From positions 12,583 to 20,158 of the forward strand of contig DCLG01000096.1 of NCBI GenBank assembly GCA_002320935.1: DNA of 7,576 nucleotides, read 5' to 3'. The notes under the pieces were generated by a model that was not told the DNA's origin, ran no database searches, and was given only the letters and a program-made list of their open reading frames with translations. The number at the start of each line of letters is the position of its first letter. The stretch's first letter is position 1. A program made the translations under genes and the position numbers. Origin of the DNA: Pedobacter sp. UBA1654 (GTDB lineage Bacteria; Bacteroidota; Bacteroidia; Sphingobacteriales; Sphingobacteriaceae). Of this stretch, positions 1 through 5,982 are shown piece after piece.

Positions 1-391
1 CCTAAGTGTACTGCTCGGACGCTTTCATGGCCAGCTGCTGGCGCAACATGAAACTAGTGGCTTCGATCAGGAACAATTGGCAAACAGACTTGAGGCTGCA
101 TTCAAGTACTTCAGCAAAGAACTCACGCTACAAATTTTAAATCCGCTCAATAAAAATATACGTGTAAAGGCCAAAACGAAGGTGCAGCAGCACTTGCAGC
201 AATTATTAATAAAATTCAGACAAACGGTAGAATACAAGACCTTTATGATGCAGCAATCAATGGCTCTCCTTCATACGCCCATTACGCCAGAAGCATATAA
301 AACCTGGATCAGCAAACACAGGTCTTTGGTTCAGACTAAACCTGAAAGTCCATCAGGCAACAACAATTCAGTAAATCTGCAGCTCTTTTAG
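1..391 (+). CDS. C-terminal part of an unidentified protein, 5' end outside window
   Basis: The reading frame is open from base 2 to the TAG at 389-391, giving about 129 residues, so the gene begins upstream of the window. A TTG at 77 could be taken as a start, but the frame continues through it without a stop and the upstream residues (LLGRFHGQLLAQH) look like coding sequence, so I treat it as internal. The visible part is mostly helical and rich in Gln, Lys and Leu, with a segment AAFKYFSKEL followed by a basic, Gln-rich helix region and a low-complexity tail (SPSGNNNS). There is no signal peptide, membrane segment or catalytic motif in view. The style resembles the C-terminal helical tail of large Bacteroidota helicase/ATPase proteins, but that is only an impression. 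It ends 4 bp before the stop of the convergent AraC-family gene. Function not assigned. Confidence 0.7.
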   Translation, partial: LSVLLGRFHGQLLAQHETSGFDQEQLANRLEAAFKYFSKELTLQILNPLNKNIRVKAKTKVQQHLQQLLIKFRQTVEYKTFMMQQSMALLHTPITPEAYKTWISKHRSLVQTKPESPSGNNNSVNLQLF

Positions 392-395
392 CAGC

Positions 396-1295
396 TTAAA
401 TATTGCGGAATGACCCCGGCGTCAGCTGCACGCTTTTTTTAAAGAAATTTATAAAATGCGGCAGCTCTTCAAATCCCAGACACCAGGCAATTTCCGAGAT
501 GTTCCAATTTGTATGCTTCAGCAATGCCCTGGCCTCCTGTAAAACCCTTTCGGCTATAAGCTGAGATGTTGTTTTCTCCGTTACTTCTTTCAGGGACCGG
601 TTCAGGTGATTCACATGAATACAAAGGTGATCTGCAAAATCTGTTGGTGTACGCAATTTCATCTGCTGCATTGGCGACTCAATCGGGAACTGTCGTTCTA
701 AAAGCTCAATGAATAAGGAAGCAACCCGAACTGCAGCTTTCTGTTTCCCTACCGGATTGGATTGTGCCGGCTTAAACTTCAAGGCGCTGTGAATGATCTC
801 GAACACCAAACTCCGCAATACTTCATACTTGTAAACGTAATCCGATGAGATCTCGTCAAACATCCTGGCATAGATCCTGCGAATCTCCTGACGCTGCTCC
901 TCATTCAAAGTGTAAACCGCATCCGCACCGGGTTTAAACACCGGATACTCTTTAAAATTCCCATATTGCTGGAAAAACGCTTCTGTGAAAATGCAGAAGA
1001 AACCGCTTTGTTCATCGTCAAGCGACGCCCAGTTGTAAGGCACCTGTGGATTTGCAAACAGCAAGGCAAACTCATCAATTACCACGGTTTTATCTGCATA
1101 GTAGATGTTGTTCCGGCCTTCAATAAGGCTGATCTTATAGAAGTCCTTACGACTGTAAGGTATTGGTTTAGCATGGCAGCCAACAAAGTCGTCCAGCTCG
1201 AAAACGTTAAAATGACCCATCTCCTTTTTCAGGTTCTCCGGTATCCAGTTTAATTTCGATTGGTAAAACTCCTCTATGCTCTGCGCTTTGTCCAT
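396..1295 (-). CDS. AraC-family transcriptional regulator (cupin-like N-terminus)
   Basis: A 299-residue protein of the usual length for two-domain AraC/XylS regulators. The N-terminal half (about residues 30-110) is beta-rich, as expected of a cupin-like ligand-sensing domain. The C-terminal 90 residues carry the two helix-turn-helix units of the family: the first about 216-237 (TPTDFADHLCIHVNHLNRSLKEV) shortened here to TDFADHLCIHVNHLNRSL, the second about 265-288 (NISEIAWCLGFEELPHFINF), followed by the family-typical FFKKSVQLTPGSFR. It should act in the cytoplasm as a DNA-binding activator or repressor. It lies just downstream of the SDR gene at 1371-2210, on the same strand, with a hairpin between them; the SDR gene is the natural candidate target. 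The ATG at 1295 has no clear ribosome binding site, but a TAnnTTTG element sits only 4 bp upstream, so a leaderless message is possible. The effector is unknown. Confidence 0.93.
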   Translation of the reverse strand: MDKAQSIEEFYQSKLNWIPENLKKEMGHFNVFELDDFVGCHAKPIPYSRKDFYKISLIEGRNNIYYADKTVVIDEFALLFANPQVPYNWASLDDEQSGFFCIFTEAFFQQYGNFKEYPVFKPGADAVYTLNEEQRQEIRRIYARMFDEISSDYVYKYEVLRSLVFEIIHSALKFKPAQSNPVGKQKAAVRVASLFIELLERQFPIESPMQQMKLRTPTDFADHLCIHVNHLNRSLKEVTEKTTSQLIAERVLQEARALLKHTNWNISEIAWCLGFEELPHFINFFKKSVQLTPGSFRNI

Positions 1296-1299
1296 CGTT

Positions 1300-1307
1300 C
1301 AAAAATA
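1300..1307 (-). promoter_or_regulatory. Possible Bacteroidota -7 element of the AraC gene (leaderless?)
   Basis: The minus strand reads TATTTTTG, an exact match to the Bacteroidota -7 consensus TAnnTTTG. It lies only 4 bp upstream of the ATG at 1295, which would place transcription start at or very near the start codon. No good -33 TTG is visible about 20 bp further up, and the region is AT-rich, so chance is a real alternative. Confidence 0.3.
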
Positions 1308-1326
1308 CTTTAATTGTCGTTATCAG

Positions 1327-1358
1327 AAATATCCCTGCGGACCTCAACAGGGATATTT
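1327..1358 (-). terminator. Hairpin downstream of SDR gene, probable terminator
   Basis: A perfect inverted repeat: AAATATCCCTG (1327-1337) and CAGGGATATTT (1348-1358), 11-bp arms with a 10-nt loop. On the minus strand it begins 12 bases after the TAA of the SDR gene (1371-1373). The A-run and T-run at the outer ends of the arms are typical of Bacteroidota intrinsic terminators, though the T tract is short. It also sits 19 bp upstream of the candidate -7 element of the next AraC gene, so it could instead be an operator. Confidence 0.65.
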
Positions 1359-1370
1359 AGCCAATATTCA

Positions 1371-2210
1371 TTAATTACTAAACGCAGTAGAAGTTGCAAA
1401 GTATTTCAGCTTTTCCATCTCGCTTTCTAAATTTCTGATCTTCTGCTGAACCAGATCGTAGGCATCATGACCTAAAAACAAGTGTAAAGGAGCTTGTTCA
1501 AGTTCAACTGCTTTAATAAACACATCTGCTGCTTTTTCAGGATCATTTGGCTGATTGCCGTTGATCTGTTCCTGGTGCATGAACTGCGAAGCGCGTACCG
1601 ATTCATAAGCATCTATTGGTGATGATGGTGTCGCGAGCGATGAATCCAAAAAGTTAGTCCTGAAATAACCCGGTGAAACAATGGTCACCCGAATACCAAA
1701 AGGCTCTACCTCGGCCGCAAGCGATTCAGAAAGGCCATGAACAGCAAACTTAGTTGCGCAATAAATGCCGAAACCGGGGAAGTTTCCGGTGAAGCCACCT
1801 ATTGAAGCGATATTGAAAATGTGCCCTGATTTTTGTTTGCGCATCTGAGGCAATACGTTCCGGATCACGTTCAGCATACCAAACACATTTACATCAAAGT
1901 TGCTTCTGCTTTCCTGATCACTCAGCTCTTCAAGTCCACCGACCAGTCCATAGCCGGCATTATTCACGACAACATCAATGCTACCGAACTTGCTTACTGT
2001 GGCCGCCAGCGCTGCTGATACACTTTCTTCACTGGTCAGATTAACTTCCAGTGGCAAGAAGTTCTCATGTTTACCCGCAGCATTCTCAAGATCAGCAAGG
2101 CGCCTGGATGTTGCTGCAACCCGGTGTCCCTGGCTTATTAATTTGTTAATCAATGTGAGCCCCAATCCCTTTGAAGCACCTGTTACGAACCATACTTTTT
2201 GATTTTCCAT
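1371..2210 (-). CDS. Classical SDR-family NAD(P)-dependent oxidoreductase
   Basis: A 279-residue classical short-chain dehydrogenase/reductase with a Rossmann fold. The cofactor motif TGASKGLG is at residues 10-17, NNAG at 83-86, and the catalytic tetrad is complete: Asn108, Ser136, Tyr150 and Lys154 (YCATK), followed by the SPG turn at 179-181. Basic residues Lys14 and Arg36/Arg37 at the end of beta-2 suggest NADP(H) rather than NAD(H). The C-terminal extension (about 230-279) ends in a charged helix (QQKIRNLESEMEKLKYF), common in the subgroup often annotated as oxidoreductase or short-chain dehydrogenase of unknown substrate. It has no signal peptide, so it is cytoplasmic. The start at 2210 puts the glycine-rich motif at the usual place and lies 22 bp downstream of a perfect TAnnTTTG element. 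It is flanked on both sides by AraC-family regulators on the same strand. The substrate cannot be read from the sequence. Confidence 0.95.
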   Translation of the reverse strand: MENQKVWFVTGASKGLGLTLINKLISQGHRVAATSRRLADLENAAGKHENFLPLEVNLTSEESVSAALAATVSKFGSIDVVVNNAGYGLVGGLEELSDQESRSNFDVNVFGMLNVIRNVLPQMRKQKSGHIFNIASIGGFTGNFPGFGIYCATKFAVHGLSESLAAEVEPFGIRVTIVSPGYFRTNFLDSSLATPSSPIDAYESVRASQFMHQEQINGNQPNDPEKAADVFIKAVELEQAPLHLFLGHDAYDLVQQKIRNLESEMEKLKYFATSTAFSN

Positions 2211-2221
2211 ATCACTGTGAT
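2211..2221. repeat. Small palindrome immediately upstream of SDR start codon
   Basis: ATCACTGTGAT is a 5-bp perfect inverted repeat around a single central base, touching the ATG of the SDR gene (2208-2210) and lying in its short 5' leader. It could be a small operator or a structure at the translation start. It is short enough to arise by chance. Confidence 0.3.
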
Positions 2222-2232
2222 TTGATTGAAAA

Positions 2233-2240
2233 CAAAGGTA
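2233..2240 (-). promoter_or_regulatory. Bacteroidota -7 promoter element of the SDR gene
   Basis: The minus strand reads TACCTTTG, an exact fit to TAnnTTTG. It lies 22 bp upstream of the ATG at 2210 in the 82-bp gap between the upstream AraC gene and this SDR gene, leaving a leader of roughly 15-20 nt. No clear -33 TTG is visible at the usual distance, so activation by a regulator may be needed. It supports separate transcription of this SDR gene, although no terminator is seen after the upstream AraC gene and read-through is also possible. Confidence 0.55.
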
Positions 2241-2292
2241 TTGTAATGCTCAGCCAGGCTTAATGCGGCGATCAAACCGATAGCTGTAAAAA

Positions 2293-3114
2293 TCAAACAA
2301 CTGCGCTGCGAAGCTGATTCGGCGACAGTCCGTACTTCTTTTTAAAGGAAAAGGAGAAATGCGAAAGATCTTCAAAGCCGACTTCCAAATAAACCTCCGT
2401 CGGTTTTTTCTGCTTTTCAGTTAGGTGATAATAGGCCAGCTCCAGCCGCTTTTCAAGCAGCCACTTCTTAGGACTGGTGTTGAAGAGCCGCTTGAAATCA
2501 CGGTTGAAAGTTGAAAGACTCCGCCCAGTGAGGTATCCGAGTCTTTCGAGTGACATGTTAAACATAAAGTTGCGTTCCATGAAGTTCAGCAGATCTATTT
2601 TCCCGGGCACATCGAAATTGGCCAGCACAGCATCCACCTGCGGATCGATAAACCGGAGGATACTGATCGCTTCCGTTATCTTTAAGGAAGCAAGACTCTC
2701 CGGAAATGAACCTTCAACATAAAAGTATGGGATCAGGGAAGACAGGCAACTTTCCAGCAGCGGATGATTTCTGAAGGTAAAAATCTTACTGCCTGTAGGA
2801 GGTATTTTCTGTATTTGCAACTGCTCGTAAAATAGCTTCAGGCGCTCGGTTGATAGATGCATCACAACTGTTTTGTGGGGCAAGCCATGCTTTGGATAAT
2901 TGATGATGGTTGCCAGTTGATTCCTGGGTATCAGGAAGATGTCACCCGCCTTAAACTCATAGGTGGCATCTGCCTGAATGATTTTGGTTTCTCCCGAAAT
3001 GAACCAGACCAGCATATGATCTTTAAACATCAAATCCGATTTAAACAGTTTATCTTCATAGCTGGATAGCTTAATATCTTCGGTCAGGTATTTAGAAACA
3101 TGGTCCATTACCAT
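2293..3114 (-). CDS. AraC-family transcriptional regulator (ExsA-like N-terminal layout)
   Basis: A 273-residue AraC/XylS-type regulator. The N-terminal domain (about residues 30-95) is a cupin-like sensor; HMLVWFISGETKI, then AGDIFLIPRNQLATI, resembles the N-terminal domain of ExsA-type regulators. The C-terminal DNA-binding region has helix-turn-helix 1 at about 187-208 (SLERLGYLTGRSLSTFNRDF) and helix-turn-helix 2 at about 237-259 (PTEVYLEVGFEDLSHFSFSF), followed by KKKYGLSPNQLR, the typical family ending. The gene follows the SDR gene at 3140-4150 with a 25-bp gap and no promoter or terminator between them, so the two form an operon. A second ATG two codons in (3108) is an equally possible start. 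The likely binding site is the 17-bp direct repeat at 4205-4243 in front of the operon, which would make it autoregulated. The inducer is unknown. Confidence 0.94.
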   Translation of the reverse strand: MVMDHVSKYLTEDIKLSSYEDKLFKSDLMFKDHMLVWFISGETKIIQADATYEFKAGDIFLIPRNQLATIINYPKHGLPHKTVVMHLSTERLKLFYEQLQIQKIPPTGSKIFTFRNHPLLESCLSSLIPYFYVEGSFPESLASLKITEAISILRFIDPQVDAVLANFDVPGKIDLLNFMERNFMFNMSLERLGYLTGRSLSTFNRDFKRLFNTSPKKWLLEKRLELAYYHLTEKQKKPTEVYLEVGFEDLSHFSFSFKKKYGLSPNQLRSAVV

Positions 3115-3139
3115 AAAGTTATTGTCTTTTAGCCGAAAA

Positions 3140-4150
3140 CTATAATCTAAATGGCAGGCCAGTTACTTGTACACTCCAGGCCCACAGACTTTTAGCGTTT
3201 TGCTCATCGAGTGAATACCCTTGCACCCCCCTGCTTTCCAAGCCGTTCCCTTGCCCAATTGTACCCGAATCCAGTTCTGCAATGTCACAATCCTCACAGT
3301 AGACACCACCAATCTGATCGAGCATCGGACTCGTTGCGCACCAAATCGTTGTCGCTGCACCCTGCGGTATATCCTTTAGACCTGCCAGGATCTCCGGACG
3401 GATATTACCATCCTCAGTATAGTAGCCCATTTCTTTGAATAGTTCTATAGAAGCGTCCCGGCCCAGCTCGGTTCCATAAATCGTACCGGGGTGTAAGCTA
3501 TAAGCACGAACCCCGAAGGCTTTTGCCCATTCATCCAGCTCCATCGTAAACAGATTACTAGCGGTTTTCGACTGACCATAAGCTACAAGCGTCTGGTATT
3601 CCCGCTGTTCGAAATTGGGATCTGCAAAATCAAAAGGTCCAAATTGGTGACCGTAGGAAGAAACGTTGACCACCCTTGCGCCATTCGCTTGCTTTAATGC
3701 AGGCCATAACCTTGCTACCAGTTGAAATTGTCCCAGGTAATTTGTTGCCAATTGCGATTCGATACCACGGCCATCCCTTTCCAATGGTACCCACATGATG
3801 CCTGCATTGTTAATCAACAGGTGCAGGGGGCGGCCGGAATCCACAAACTTTTTTGCGAAAGCATCAATAGAGCCCGGATCCATCAGGTTCATTGGTTCAA
3901 TCTCTACCTTGGGAATGTACTTCAAGTTCAGCCTTGCCTTCTCAATATCTCTGGCTGGTACGATTACCGTCGCACCGGCAGCGGCAAGCACCTTTGTTGT
4001 TTCCAGCCCTATGCCTGTATTTCCACCAGTTACGATGGCGATTTTTCCTGTAAGGTCAATTCCATCAATCACCTCAATTGCTGTTGTTGTCGAACCGAAG
4101 CCCGAGTTCAAAGGCTGCTGTAGCGCGCCTTGATAATTGTTCTTTTCCAT
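3140..4150 (-). CDS. SDR-family oxidoreductase, retinol-dehydrogenase-like
   Basis: A 336-residue short-chain dehydrogenase of the longer subgroup related to retinol dehydrogenase and WW-domain oxidoreductases. After a 34-residue N-terminal extension containing the subgroup-typical GFGSTTTAIEVIDGIDLTGK, the cofactor motif TGGNTGIG is at 41-48. NNAG is at 114-117, Asn137, Ser164/Ser165, and the active-site pair Tyr191 and Lys195 (YGQSK), then HPG at 220-222. Arg67 after beta-2 (PARD) favours NADP(H). The C-terminal GGVYCEDCDIAE (281-292) is also typical. No signal peptide; cytoplasmic. Such enzymes oxidise or reduce alcohols and carbonyls of small or lipophilic molecules; the actual substrate is unknown. 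It is the first gene of an operon with the AraC regulator at 2293-3114. Upstream lie a full promoter and a direct-repeat operator candidate, so expression is probably inducible. Confidence 0.95.
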   Translation of the reverse strand: MEKNNYQGALQQPLNSGFGSTTTAIEVIDGIDLTGKIAIVTGGNTGIGLETTKVLAAAGATVIVPARDIEKARLNLKYIPKVEIEPMNLMDPGSIDAFAKKFVDSGRPLHLLINNAGIMWVPLERDGRGIESQLATNYLGQFQLVARLWPALKQANGARVVNVSSYGHQFGPFDFADPNFEQREYQTLVAYGQSKTASNLFTMELDEWAKAFGVRAYSLHPGTIYGTELGRDASIELFKEMGYYTEDGNIRPEILAGLKDIPQGAATTIWCATSPMLDQIGGVYCEDCDIAELDSGTIGQGNGLESRGVQGYSLDEQNAKSLWAWSVQVTGLPFRL

Positions 4151-4175
4151 TTTTCTAATTGTTAAATGTTTAAGA

Positions 4176-4203
4176 CAAATCTAGGCGCAGGAGAAATCCA
4201 CAA
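4176..4203 (-). promoter_or_regulatory. Promoter of the SDR-AraC operon (-7 and -33 elements)
   Basis: On the minus strand TAGATTTG at 4183-4176 matches TAnnTTTG exactly, and a TTG at 4203-4201 lies 17 bp upstream as the -33 element. This is the best promoter in the window. It leaves a leader of about 20 nt before the ATG at 4150. The -33 element directly abuts the direct repeat at 4205-4243. Confidence 0.62.
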
Positions 4204-4204
4204 T

Positions 4205-4243
4205 TTTGTTCAGCGTGTCAATAAACTTTGTTCAGTCTGTCAA
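4205..4243. promoter_or_regulatory. 17-bp direct repeat, candidate AraC-type operator
   Basis: Two copies in direct orientation: TTTGTTCAGCGTGTCAA (4205-4221) and TTTGTTCAGTCTGTCAA (4227-4243), identical at 15 of 17 positions, separated by 5 bp, so the period is 22 bp, about two helical turns. The proximal copy ends one base from the -33 TTG of the SDR-AraC operon. AraC-family dimers are known to bind tandem 17-bp half-sites with about 21-bp spacing that touch the -35 region, as at araI. I infer that the AraC regulator encoded second in the operon binds here. I see no third copy in the other intergenic regions. Confidence 0.65.
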
Positions 4244-4290
4244 CCCATAGAGAATGGACTCAAATAAATGAATGTTCACCACTAAAAACG

Positions 4291-4318
4291 AAAAAAGGCA
4301 GCCTTTCAGCTGCCCCTT
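4291..4318 (-). terminator. Intrinsic terminator of the ferritin-like operon
   Basis: On the minus strand GGCAGC, a 6-nt loop TGAAAG, then GCTGCC is followed by TTTTTTCGTTTTT. The 6-bp GC-rich stem (4297-4302 with 4309-4314) can be lengthened by G-U and A-U pairs with the T tract. It starts about 20 bases after the stop codon at 4336 and separates the ferritin-like operon from the SDR operon promoter downstream. Confidence 0.9.
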
Positions 4319-4335
4319 CAACCTAACTCATGTCT

Positions 4336-5166
4336 TTATTTGATGAACAAACTGGCAATCGCATTAACATCAGCCATGCTTAATGTCTCATCGAATGCTT
4401 CAGTAGCAACTTTCTCCGAATAGCCAAGATTTCTAATATTCACACCACCTTGTGTGATATTTTCCTCGCCTTTATATACAGCGTCCACTTGTGGTACACC
4501 ACTGTCGTTTGCCCCGGTGATCCAGGGTTTCAAAGCAGTTAAGCCGCCACCAGCGGGTGCCCGGCGCATCTGACGGATGTGTGAAGCATGGCGCGCCTCT
4601 ACAGAGTGAATTTGTAATGCTGTTTGTAATACTCCCGGACTGGACATTAAATTGCCCGCCTGACCCTTATAGGCCCGAACACCCGTATCCTCAAGCGCCT
4701 GCGCAACCGCCAGGAAGGTCTTATAATCTGAAAACACGGTTGGAAAATTGCCTTTTGCCGTAAAATCGAAATCGGATGCGGTAAAAACAACTGGCTTTTT
4801 ACCCATACCAGAGATTGCACCTTTTAACAAGTTTGCATGTTGCCACTCGTGTTCACGGATCGTCTCTATCGCGCCAACACCTGGTCCTGCGGGAATCAGG
4901 CCATTTGTTGCTGATCCAGTCTTATAAAAGAAATACTCCAGGTATTCCAAAGTGAGCGCAAAATGCAAAACGTTTTCAACGGCAACAGGAGCACTCTGGC
5001 CATACGCTTTATTGAACATGGAGCCCAATGAAAGTGGAATAGCAGCAGCGGCAATCTTAGCGCCAAAGCCGTAGAACTGCTTCATTGCTGCACGACGTGG
5101 ACTCAGGCGTTCGTAGATGTCAGCATCTACTTTTTCTATCTCTGATAATAAATTTACAATATTCAT
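4336..5166 (-). CDS. Exported ferritin-like domain protein (Ferritin_2 type)
   Basis: A 276-residue four-helix-bundle protein of the ferritin-like family that includes the plant desiccation protein PCC13-62. Likely metal ligands are visible in the family order: Glu74/Glu77 (LEYLEYFF), Glu107 and His110 (HEWQH), Glu159 (ALEDTG), and Glu190 with His193 (VEARH). The N-terminus has Arg24-Arg25 followed by AAMKQF and a hydrophobic stretch at about 34-50, then AYGQSA. This looks like a degenerate or long Tat-type signal, pointing to the periplasm. A C-terminal extension of about 70 residues beyond the bundle (from about 205) has no recognised motif. It is the second gene of a pair: only 9 bp separate its ATG from the stop of the related gene at 5176-5859, and a strong terminator follows. 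Whether it stores iron, oxidises it or serves in stress protection is not known for this family. Confidence 0.88.
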   Translation of the reverse strand: MNIVNLLSEIEKVDADIYERLSPRRAAMKQFYGFGAKIAAAAIPLSLGSMFNKAYGQSAPVAVENVLHFALTLEYLEYFFYKTGSATNGLIPAGPGVGAIETIREHEWQHANLLKGAISGMGKKPVVFTASDFDFTAKGNFPTVFSDYKTFLAVAQALEDTGVRAYKGQAGNLMSSPGVLQTALQIHSVEARHASHIRQMRRAPAGGGLTALKPWITGANDSGVPQVDAVYKGEENITQGGVNIRNLGYSEKVATEAFDETLSMADVNAIASLFIK

Positions 5167-5175
5167 GACTGTTGG

Positions 5176-5859
5176 TTAAGAAGGTAAGTTGTTAGCGTTA
5201 ATTTCAGTTTTGATGTAAGTTTTTGCGATCGCAAGTACCTCTTTAGGTGTGCGTACCACATCAAGGCCAGTTGCATCTACAACTTCCATATTGGCGAAGC
5301 TGCCATTTTCAATCAGGTCACGGATCAATGCTGCATGGCGTGCTTCAACAGAAACAATCTTGCCTGCAAACGTCAGATAATCAGGCGATTTGATCAGTCT
5401 ACCAGCGCCATTGTAAGCAGATACGCCCAGGTCTTCAAAAGCTTTTGCAGTACCAAGTACGGATGTACGCTCGCTGAAGTTGATGGAAGAAAAGTCGACT
5501 TCCAATGCGGGGATTGCTTGGTCGCCTAGTGCTGCTTTAAAGAAATCACGGTGAGCCAGTTCGTGATCCCTGATATCGGTTAAGAATACCTTCTCCGTTT
5601 CGGTCATTCCCCCAAAAGGTGTTTTGATCACAGCTTCATAAAAAGCGGCTTCGAGTTGCTCCAAAGCATAAGCATAGTTTAAGATGCCTATGTCGCCGGA
5701 GCCGAGGTCAACAGCGCCGGTAACTGGATCTACCATATTGTCGTCGTCTTTTGAACAGCCCGCTGCAGTTAATGCCACAACTGCCATACCTGCTCCGGCA
5801 TAGCGCAGGAAGGAACGGCGCTGAATTCCTGATTCTAAAATGTCTTGATTTTCCATCAT
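5176..5859 (-). CDS. Ferritin-like Tat lipoprotein (Ferritin_2 type)
   Basis: A 227-residue paralogue of its downstream neighbour. The signal is a clear Tat plus lipoprotein type: RRSFLR at 14-19, a hydrophobic core at about 21-33, and a lipobox AAGC with Cys35 as the lipidated residue. The mature protein begins CSKDDDN, an acidic stretch right after the cysteine that resembles the Bacteroidota lipoprotein export signal for the cell surface. The ferritin-like bundle follows, with probable metal ligands Glu67/Glu70 (ALEQLEAAFYE), Glu100 and His103 (HELAH), Glu142 (FEDLG), and Glu172 with His175 (VEARH). Tat export would allow the protein to fold and load metal in the cytoplasm first. There are two adjacent ATGs (5859 and 5856) and no obvious Shine-Dalgarno sequence. 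It leads an operon with 4336-5166. I found no convincing TAnnTTTG promoter in the 123-bp gap to the divergent gene at 5983. Confidence 0.9.
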   Translation of the reverse strand: MMENQDILESGIQRRSFLRYAGAGMAVVALTAAGCSKDDDNMVDPVTGAVDLGSGDIGILNYAYALEQLEAAFYEAVIKTPFGGMTETEKVFLTDIRDHELAHRDFFKAALGDQAIPALEVDFSSINFSERTSVLGTAKAFEDLGVSAYNGAGRLIKSPDYLTFAGKIVSVEARHAALIRDLIENGSFANMEVVDATGLDVVRTPKEVLAIAKTYIKTEINANNLPS

Positions 5860-5982
5860 CTGATTTATATTGATTATGGAAAGATCTACGCAACAAGCAA
5901 GGCCCCGGATTCTGAAAATGGCTTTTTATTCAAAGAATATAAATTTCGTTTATCTTAGAGCCGTTTTTAAGCTCATCAATTA

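Noticed and set aside
77..79. TTG as the start codon of the left-edge gene
   Set aside because: The frame stays open back to base 2 with coding-like residues, so the true start is probably outside the window.
377..394. CTGC/GCAG inverted repeat at the convergent junction as a terminator
   Set aside because: The stem is only 4 bp with a 10-nt loop and no T tract on either strand.
966..1253. Plus-strand open frame of 95 codons inside the AraC gene
   Set aside because: It is antisense to a clear AraC-family coding region, has no family signal and no promoter or ribosome site of its own.
3722..4133. Two plus-strand open frames of 112 and 133 codons opposite the SDR gene
   Set aside because: Both lie fully antisense to a well-supported SDR; the low-complexity, Cys- and Ala/Val-rich translations are what the reverse of a Rossmann-fold gene gives.
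4216..4243. TTGACA on the minus strand in each repeat copy as a sigma-70 type -35 box
   Set aside because: Bacteroidota use TAnnTTTG/-33 promoters, both copies carry it as part of the longer repeat, and a better promoter lies next to it.
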